Shown one piece after another: positions 22,425-27,581 of a stretch of DNA of 27,581 bases; position 1 is the stretch's first letter; every line of letters starts with the position of its first letter. The translations under genes were made by a program, and so were the position numbers. The notes beneath the pieces are model-generated. The model ran no database searches, was not told where the DNA came from, and saw nothing but the letters and a program-made list of their open reading frames with translations. Source of the DNA: an uncultured Oscillibacter sp. (GTDB lineage Bacteria > Bacillota > Clostridia > Oscillospirales > Oscillospiraceae). The stretch is from contig CAJUQQ010000022.1 of NCBI GenBank assembly GCA_910588175.1, forward strand, positions 1 to 27,581, in the 5' to 3' direction.

Positions 22425-23807
22425 ATGAAGAAACATCTTCCATACGCCGCCTTCGCGGTGCTCTTCTTTCTGCTGTGTCTCATTCCCTCCCTGGGAATGC
22501 TCCTGCCCCAGCGGGAGGGCGCGGCGGGAGGCAATCAGGCCCTCTCCAGGTCCCCCTCCCTCCGGAACGCGGAGGGGAATTGGAATTCCGAATATCTCTC
22601 CCAAATTCAGGACTACGCCGGGGACAATTTCTTCCTCCGGCAGGACATGATTACCGCGTGGTCCGCCCTCAACGCCAAGGTCCTTGGAAGCTCCATCACC
22701 GAGGACGTGGTGCTGGGCTCCGACGGCTGGCTCTACTTCGCTGACACCCTGCCGGATTACGCCGGGCTGGCCCCCATGACCGAGAGGGAGATTTTCTCCG
22801 CCGCCCGGAATCTGGCCCTCATCAGCGAATACTGCGGGAGCCAGGGAGCGGAATTCCTCTTTACCATCGCGCCCAATAAGAACTCCCTCTACCCCGAGCA
22901 CATGCCCGCCGTGCCGCGAAACGATTCGCGTTCCAACGCGGACCGTCTGGCGGAGTCTCTGGCCCGGGAGGGCGTAGGCTGTCTGGACCTGTTCTCCCTC
23001 TTCCGGGGGCAGGCGGAAACGCTCTATTTTAAAACCGATTCCCACTGGAACGGCAAGGGCGCGGCCCTGGCCGCCGACGCGGTAAACGAGGCCTTGGGCC
23101 GGTCCTCAAACTACTTTGACGGTCCCTTTACCCCGGAGGAGCGCCACAAGGGTGACCTCTACGACATGCTCTACCCCGCCGGGGACGGGCTGGAAAGCGA
23201 TCTGGTCTACGGCGAAACGCTGGACTTTTCATACGACGCGCCCATCCGCTCGGCGGAGAACCTCACCATCATGACCCACGGCGGCGGGGAGGGCTCTTTA
23301 CTGATGTTCCGGGACTCCTTCGGAAACAACCTCTACCCCTACCTGGCGGACAGCTTTGACGCATCGCTCTTCTCCCGGTCCATGCCCTACCGGCTGGACC
23401 TGGTTTCTCAGCGGGAGGCGGACTATGTGGCGGCGGAGCTGGTGGAGCGGAACCTCCGGTATCTGATTCAGAACGTGCCCGTCATGCCCGCGCCCAGCCG
23501 GGGACTGCCGGAGGGATTCCCCAGTATCTTCTGCGTTTGGGACGACGGCATTGATTTTTCTGTAGAACCGTCGGAGGAACTGCCGGGCTACGCCTTGGTC
23601 ACCGGTTTCCAGATCGCGGAGGACCTGATCCTTCCGGCCGTGGCCCCGGATTCCCAAATACTGGTTCTGGCGTCGGACAGCTGCCTTTACGAAGCCTTCC
23701 TGCTGGAGGAGGGGACCGTGGGCCTCTACCTGCCGGAGGATGTCCGGCCCCTGGGCGTGGGATACACTCCCGTCTGGGGCACGCCATATAATATCGCGGA
23801 ATCTTGA
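22425..23807 (+). CDS. AlgX/AlgJ-like SGNH-type acetyltransferase, partner of the MBOAT protein
   Basis: The 460-residue protein starts with one hydrophobic signal-anchor (YAAFAVLFFLLCLIPSLGML), so the rest lies outside the membrane. It has the landmarks of the AlgX/AlgJ family: GSDGWLYFADTLPDYAG, FTIAPNKNSLYPEHMP, YFKTDSHWNGKGAALAADAV and LLMFRDSFGNNLYPYLADSF. The expected catalytic triad is D205 and H207 (DSHW) with S298 (RDSF). The family moves acetyl groups to extracellular polysaccharide. I start it at ATG 22425, 7 nt after GAGG, because the signal-anchor begins there; a longer frame from 22257 overlaps the MBOAT gene and encodes low-value sequence. About 100 C-terminal residues after the core (DGIDFSVEPSEELPGYALV onward) form an extra beta-rich part, possibly for polymer binding. 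Confidence 0.88.
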   Translation: MKKHLPYAAFAVLFFLLCLIPSLGMLLPQREGAAGGNQALSRSPSLRNAEGNWNSEYLSQIQDYAGDNFFLRQDMITAWSALNAKVLGSSITEDVVLGSDGWLYFADTLPDYAGLAPMTEREIFSAARNLALISEYCGSQGAEFLFTIAPNKNSLYPEHMPAVPRNDSRSNADRLAESLAREGVGCLDLFSLFRGQAETLYFKTDSHWNGKGAALAADAVNEALGRSSNYFDGPFTPEERHKGDLYDMLYPAGDGLESDLVYGETLDFSYDAPIRSAENLTIMTHGGGEGSLLMFRDSFGNNLYPYLADSFDASLFSRSMPYRLDLVSQREADYVAAELVERNLRYLIQNVPVMPAPSRGLPEGFPSIFCVWDDGIDFSVEPSEELPGYALVTGFQIAEDLILPAVAPDSQILVLASDSCLYEAFLLEEGTVGLYLPEDVRPLGVGYTPVWGTPYNIAES

Positions 23808-23833
23808 TATAGAGAATAAGGAGAAGACAGCGT

Positions 23834-25333
23834 ATGGGAAAGAACAGCTGGATTGCGCTTCTGTTGGCTCTGGTGGTGCTGGTCACCACCGTGCCCGCCT
23901 GCGCCTCCGAGGCGGTCAGCCTCAGTGTGAGCACTTACAGCGAGGAGGACTACGGCGGCCTGGCCCCTCCCCCGGCAAAAACGGAATCTTCCGCCGGGAC
24001 GGACAGCGGCCTGGCTCCGGACGCCTCCTCTCCCTCCAAACGGAAGCAGAACAGCACCAGCGCTCAGGCTGCTGTCCCCGGCAAAATTCCCGCCGGAGTC
24101 TCCCTGGTCACCGCCTCCCACCTCCCCTATCTGTTAGGCGGAGGAGGCGCGTTTCCCTCCTTCCACCCCGCCCGGCAGGTCACTCGGGCTGAGGCGGCTC
24201 AGATGCTCTACCGTCTCCTGCCCCCATCCACGCCGGTCCCCGCCTCCGCTTATGCCGATGTGCCGGAGGGAGCTTTCTACGGCGACGCGGTGAAGACCTT
24301 GGCGGGACTGGGGGTGCTGGAAGCCCAGGACGGCCTGCTCCACACCGGCGACCCTGTCACCCGGGGAGAGTTCACCCGGTACATCGCCAGCTTCTTCCCC
24401 CTGCGGACCGACGCCGAGCTCTTCCCCGATGTGGCGGAAGACGACCCCAACGCCTCCTTTATCCGTTCCGCCCGGGCTTATGGCTGGGCGCAGGGCGGCG
24501 CGGACGGACTCTTCCACCCGGAGGAGATCATCAACCGGGCGGCGGCGGTCGTGCTGCTGAACCGAGCTTTGGGACGGACGGCGGACCGGGTCTACATCGA
24601 CCAGAACCATCCCGTCTTCTACGTGGACGTGACGCCCTCCAGCTGGTATTACTACGACGTGTGCGAGGCCGCCGCCGCTCACCAGCACACCGTCTCCGGC
24701 GGCGCGGAGCAGTGGGTTTCCCACACCCCCAGAGCCGAGGTTCCCGAAGACGGCTTCCACCTGGCGGACGGCTGGCTGTACTATTACGACAGCGCCCGGG
24801 GAGACCTGGTCCGGAACGACACGGTCAAAAATCACACCTTTGACGCCTCCGGCCATTTCACCACCGGGAACAACGAGCTGGACTCCTGGCTCCGTAAAAT
24901 CGTCCTGGCCCGCACCGACGCCTCTATGACACAGGAGCAGATGCTCCGGGCTGTATACCTCTACACCCGGGACTCCTTTACTTATCTGCGCCGCCCGCCC
25001 TACGAATTCGGCGTGTACGACTATATGGAAACCGACGCCCTGCGCATTCTGGAAACGGGCTGTGGAAACTGCTACTGCTACGCGGCCCTTCTTTGGTACC
25101 TCACCCGGTGGATTGGCTATGAGTCCGTTATTTACAACGGCACCGTCGGCGTTCGGAAGTCCCCCCACAGCTGGGTGGAGATCACCATGGACGGCAAGAC
25201 CTACATCTTCGACGCGGAGCTGGAAATGGCCTACCGCCGGAAAAAGCGCTTCGACGTAAACCTCTATAAATTCTATGACGCCGGAAACAGCTGGAACTAC
25301 CGGCGGCCCAAGGCCGGCGGAGCCACCAGCTGA
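23834..25333 (+). CDS. Secreted SLH-domain protein with transglutaminase-like domain
   Basis: This 499-residue protein has a signal peptide (SWIALLLALVVLVTTVPACA), then a Ser/Pro-rich linker, three SLH-like repeats (about 90-270) and a C-terminal transglutaminase-like domain (about 360-480). SLH repeats show TRAEAAQMLYRL, FYGDAVKTLAGLGVL with TRGEFTRYIASF, and AYGWAQGGADGLFHPEEIIN with RAAAVVLLNRAL. The catalytic triad fits C413 (GNCYCYAALLWYL), H445 (SPHSWVEI) and D460 (IFDAELEM). Enzymes with this domain can be proteases, peptidases or cross-linkers; which applies is unknown. SLH repeats normally bind a pyruvylated or acetylated secondary wall polymer. Starting 26 bp behind the acetyltransferase gene, it is probably in the same operon, with AAGGAG upstream of the ATG at 23834. 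Confidence 0.85.
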   Translation: MGKNSWIALLLALVVLVTTVPACASEAVSLSVSTYSEEDYGGLAPPPAKTESSAGTDSGLAPDASSPSKRKQNSTSAQAAVPGKIPAGVSLVTASHLPYLLGGGGAFPSFHPARQVTRAEAAQMLYRLLPPSTPVPASAYADVPEGAFYGDAVKTLAGLGVLEAQDGLLHTGDPVTRGEFTRYIASFFPLRTDAELFPDVAEDDPNASFIRSARAYGWAQGGADGLFHPEEIINRAAAVVLLNRALGRTADRVYIDQNHPVFYVDVTPSSWYYYDVCEAAAAHQHTVSGGAEQWVSHTPRAEVPEDGFHLADGWLYYYDSARGDLVRNDTVKNHTFDASGHFTTGNNELDSWLRKIVLARTDASMTQEQMLRAVYLYTRDSFTYLRRPPYEFGVYDYMETDALRILETGCGNCYCYAALLWYLTRWIGYESVIYNGTVGVRKSPHSWVEITMDGKTYIFDAELEMAYRRKKRFDVNLYKFYDAGNSWNYRRPKAGGATS

Positions 25334-25360
25334 GATATGAGACAAAGGAGAGTTCACCAC

Positions 25361-26017
25361 ATGAAAAAGATATGGAACATTCTGCTCTGCGCCGCGCTGC
25401 TGTGCGCCCTCTGCGCCTGCGGCCAGTCCCCGGCGGCGGACGCCCAAGACGCCGGAAAACCGGAGGCCCAGAGCCAACCCGCTCCCAGGGAAGCGGAGCC
25501 GCCCCAGGAGACGGAAGCGCCGGAGGAAGAAACCGGCGAAGACCTGCCCGAACTGGCCGTAGCCCCTAATCCCGGTCCCTCCGAAACCTCCGGTGAAACC
25601 GCCCAGATGGAAGCTCCGGCGGAACAGGCGGCACCCACTTCCGAGACGGAAAAGCCCAAAGACCCGCCCGCGCCCCAGCAGAGCAGCAAACCGGCGGCAA
25701 AACCGGAACCGAAGCCCGAAGCCAAACCCGAGCCCGCGCCTCAGCCGGAACCCGCGCCTCAGCCGGAACCGGAACCCCAGCCGGAGGAATCCCAACCGGA
25801 ACCCAAGCCCGCCCCGGCTGCGGATCCCAAGACCGTGGCCCAGGGCTTGGTGGGCCGTCCTGTCAGCGAACTGTACGCCGCCATTGGCCGGCCCATCTCT
25901 GCGGACTACGCCCCCAGCTGTCTCATCGACGGAGAGGACGGAGAGCTGATCTACGACGGGTTTGTCGTCTACACCGAAAAGGGCGCGGATTATGAGACGG
26001 TCTACGCCGTATTCTGA
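25361..26017 (+). CDS. Pro/Glu-rich lipoprotein with a small conserved C-terminal domain
   Basis: The 218-residue protein begins MKKIWNILLCAALLCALCAC, a short signal peptide with a lipobox (LCAC), so it is anchored to the outer face of the membrane. Residues from about 25 to 160 are low-complexity, rich in Pro, Glu, Ala and Gln, with PEPKPEAKPEPAPQPEPAPQ as the core. Such segments span the wall as stiff, extended arms. The last 60 residues (VAQGLVGRPVSELYAAIGRP to YAVF) look folded, with alternating hydrophobics and one cysteine. A BamE/BLIP-like fold is possible but unproven. ATG 25361 is preferred over 25337 because AAGGAG lies upstream and the signal peptide starts there. It follows the SLH-transglutaminase gene by 27 bp, so a shared operon is likely. 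The function is unknown. Confidence 0.75.
   Translation: MKKIWNILLCAALLCALCACGQSPAADAQDAGKPEAQSQPAPREAEPPQETEAPEEETGEDLPELAVAPNPGPSETSGETAQMEAPAEQAAPTSETEKPKDPPAPQQSSKPAAKPEPKPEAKPEPAPQPEPAPQPEPEPQPEESQPEPKPAPAADPKTVAQGLVGRPVSELYAAIGRPISADYAPSCLIDGEDGELIYDGFVVYTEKGADYETVYAVF
25733..25768 (+). repeat. Tandem 18-bp repeat coding for PAPQPE units
   Basis: CCCGCGCCTCAGCCGGAA occurs twice head-to-tail (25733-25750 and 25751-25768), inside the Pro/Glu-rich stretch of the lipoprotein gene. Further degenerate copies surround it. The unit is a multiple of three, so copy-number changes would lengthen or shorten the arm without breaking the frame. Confidence 0.8.
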
Positions 26018-26038
26018 CAGGTTTCACACCGCGAAGGG

Positions 26039-26067
26039 GTTAGGCCTTGTTTGAAACATGGCCTAAC
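26039..26067. promoter_or_regulatory. Hairpin between the lipoprotein and M15 peptidase genes
   Basis: GTTAGGCC (26039-26046) pairs with GGCCTAAC (26060-26067). After one T-T mismatch, TGT and ACA extend the stem to a small loop. There is no T-run, so termination is doubtful; an attenuator or RNA-processing role is more likely. It lies 21 bp behind the lipoprotein stop codon. Confidence 0.45.
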
Positions 26068-26114
26068 ATATCTTAGAACACCCCGGTCTTTTAACCCTGG
26101 GAGGATAACTGTTG

Positions 26115-27581
26115 ATGAATCGAACGCTTAAATTTGCCGGAGCCGCCGCCGTTGTGCTGGCGGCTTTGGCCTTAGCAACCGCTTATTTCTACATACCCGG
26201 CGGCATCCGCCCCAGCTTTGAGGAGGGGGAAATCCACGTCCTCCTGGACAGCGGCGGAACAATGGAATTTACCTGGCCGGAGGCCCGCTTGGAAGGCCCG
26301 GCGGAACATCCGGAAACTCCCGAGGAAGCGGCGGAGCTTCCCCCGCCGGCAAACCTGTCCTACCGGCTGGAGGTTGGCAGCGGCGGCCAGCGGCTTACCT
26401 TTACCTCCGCCGTTCCCAGTACAGCCTGCGCCGCCCTGGAACTGCCTCTGGAGCTGCGGATCCAGGCGGCGGTGGAGGGAAAAAACCTTCTGGGACTGAC
26501 CCGAACGCTGACCAGCCGGACACTGACGGTGACGGTGGACCAGCCGGCTCCCTCCGCGCCGGAGGCGGTGGGAAGCCCGGGACCGGGGAGCCTCTCCCTC
26601 TCCTGGAAGCAGACAGGCCGTCTGCCGGAGCTCTACGAAATCTTCACTCTGGAGGACGGCGTGTTCCGCCACACGGCCTCCACCCAGGAAAGACAGGCGG
26701 ACTTGTCGGTCCGCAAGAACGGAGGCGACCTGGTCCTGCCCGGCTATGACCGCCCCCTGGAGGTCCATGTCCGGGCGGGAGTGCGGGGAGAGGGGTATAT
26801 CCTCTGCGGTCCCGCCTCCAACCTGATTCGGGTGGAGCGGCAGGACCTATTGGGGGACGATCTGAACCTGACCTATCAGGAGACGGAGCCCAGGGTCTTC
26901 ACCCTGGAGTGGGACGAGACCCGGGGGGAATATTACGAGCTTCAGGAGTGGAGCGAGGAGGGCTGGACCCTGCTGGAAACCCTGGACCCGGCGGAGAGCT
27001 TTGCCTATGATCTGGGCCGCCTAGGCTCCGGGTCCCACCACCGCTTTCAGGTGGTGGCCAAGGACGGAAACGGCACCGTCCGCTCCTCGGAAGAGGCGGA
27101 GTTCTTCGCCTCCGCAGACCCGCTGTACGCCACCGTCTGGCCCATCATTGAGCAGTCCTTCTACGAACAGGCGGACAAGGACTCGGCCTCTCTGGGGAAA
27201 ATTCCCGGGGGTACCGCCCTGTGCGTGCTGGAGGAGAGTGGGGACTGGTTCCAGGTCCGCTACAAGGACCAGTACGGCTGGGTGGACAGCCGCTTCTGCA
27301 TGATCAACCTGCCGGAATACGTGGGGGACCACTGCGCCTATGACATCACCAACAGTTACCGCTCCGTGTTCAAGGTCCATGAAAATCCCATCGCCCTTAT
27401 CACGGACCAGGTTATCCAAGGCTTCGAGCACATCCAAACGGAGGATGGGCAATTCCTGGTCCCCTACCTCTACCCCAGCTCCAAGAAGCTCCTCAGCGCC
27501 GCCCAGGCGGCGGAGGCCGACGGCTTCCGCCTGAAAATCTACGAGGCCTTCCGCCCCAACGAGGCCACCCGCTTCCTCTAC
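26115..27581 (+). CDS. Membrane-anchored Fn3-like/SH3 protein with M15 peptidase domain (3' end missing)
   Basis: The first 489 residues are visible and the frame is open to the window end. A single hydrophobic anchor (AGAAAVVLAALALATAYFYI, about 9-28) puts the rest outside the cell. Residues of about 140-335 look like two beta-sandwich, fibronectin type III-like modules (SLSLSWKQTG, FTLEWDETRGEYYELQEW). An SH3-type wall-binding domain spans about 337-397 (GDWFQVRYKDQYGWVDSRFC). From about 400 a peptidase M15 (D-Ala-D-Ala dipeptidase, VanX/DdpX-like) domain starts, with FLVPYLYPSSKKLLSAAQAA and LKIYEAFRPNEATRFLY, in which the arginine of AFRP is a conserved active-site residue. The zinc ligands lie beyond the window. 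GGGAGG precedes ATG 26115. It probably trims peptidoglycan stem peptides. Confidence 0.82.
   Translation, partial: MNRTLKFAGAAAVVLAALALATAYFYIPGGIRPSFEEGEIHVLLDSGGTMEFTWPEARLEGPAEHPETPEEAAELPPPANLSYRLEVGSGGQRLTFTSAVPSTACAALELPLELRIQAAVEGKNLLGLTRTLTSRTLTVTVDQPAPSAPEAVGSPGPGSLSLSWKQTGRLPELYEIFTLEDGVFRHTASTQERQADLSVRKNGGDLVLPGYDRPLEVHVRAGVRGEGYILCGPASNLIRVERQDLLGDDLNLTYQETEPRVFTLEWDETRGEYYELQEWSEEGWTLLETLDPAESFAYDLGRLGSGSHHRFQVVAKDGNGTVRSSEEAEFFASADPLYATVWPIIEQSFYEQADKDSASLGKIPGGTALCVLEESGDWFQVRYKDQYGWVDSRFCMINLPEYVGDHCAYDITNSYRSVFKVHENPIALITDQVIQGFEHIQTEDGQFLVPYLYPSSKKLLSAAQAAEADGFRLKIYEAFRPNEATRFLY

Noticed and set aside
1..27581. tRNA or rRNA genes, CRISPR arrays, insertion sequences, toxin-antitoxin or phage-defence genes
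   Set aside because: I looked for cloverleaf ends, regular direct repeats with spacers, transposase or integrase motifs and small paired genes and saw none. A formal covariance-model and profile search would be needed to exclude weak cases.

Overview
The window is GC-rich, densely packed bacterial DNA. Short intergenic gaps, strong AGGAGG ribosome binding sites, lipoboxes with Gram-positive style signal peptides, SLH domains and an MsmEFGK-type sugar importer all point to a Firmicute. High GC, a si-citrate synthase/aconitase/NADP-IDH operon and an orphan 2-hydroxyacyl-CoA dehydratase activase-like protein suggest a gut clostridium of the Oscillospiraceae type (Flavonifractor/Lawsonibacter-like). 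This placement is inferred from gene content only. No tRNA, rRNA, CRISPR array or intact mobile element was seen.

Layout. (1) 1-2154, minus strand: the 5' part of secA, preceded by a stand-alone COG3581-type activase-related gene. (2) 2276-5492, plus strand: a beta-CASP metallo-hydrolase (probable RNase) and an RlmD-type 23S rRNA m5U methyltransferase. They are followed by a gene remnant of different composition that ends in a perfect terminator. The 3' end of rlmD is a known integration site for conjugative elements, so this looks like an integration scar. (3) 5493-6084: a gene-free stretch with inverted repeats and a 13-bp hairpin just before the next operon. (4) 6085-14317: an alpha-galactoside locus with a binding lipoprotein, two permeases, an MsmK-like ATPase and a cytosolic GH36 alpha-galactosidase. 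A convergent AraC regulator overlaps the alpha-galactosidase by 4 nt. Divergent from the regulator is an amylosucrase (GH13_4) gene broken after about 215 codons.

(5) 14462-20763: a terminator overlapping a promoter, a PLP aminotransferase, then a clean operon of citrate synthase, aconitase and eukaryote-type NADP isocitrate dehydrogenase. This is the oxidative branch from acetyl-CoA and oxaloacetate to 2-oxoglutarate. It opens with a near-consensus promoter and closes with a hairpin terminator. (6) 20836-27581: a cell-surface cluster with an MBOAT acyltransferase, an AlgX/AlgJ-like SGNH acetyltransferase, an SLH-transglutaminase protein, a Pro/Glu-rich lipoprotein and a membrane-anchored Fn3-like/SH3/M15 peptidase cut by the window end.

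How the genes work together. Raffinose-family sugars would be imported whole and cut inside the cell to galactose plus sucrose. The sucrose-using step that the amylosucrase would have supplied is lost here. The TCA operon supplies 2-oxoglutarate and NADPH. In the surface cluster, the best working idea is that the MBOAT/AlgX-like pair O-acetylates a cell-wall polymer to which the neighbouring SLH protein binds, as PatA/PatB proteins do in Bacillus anthracis.
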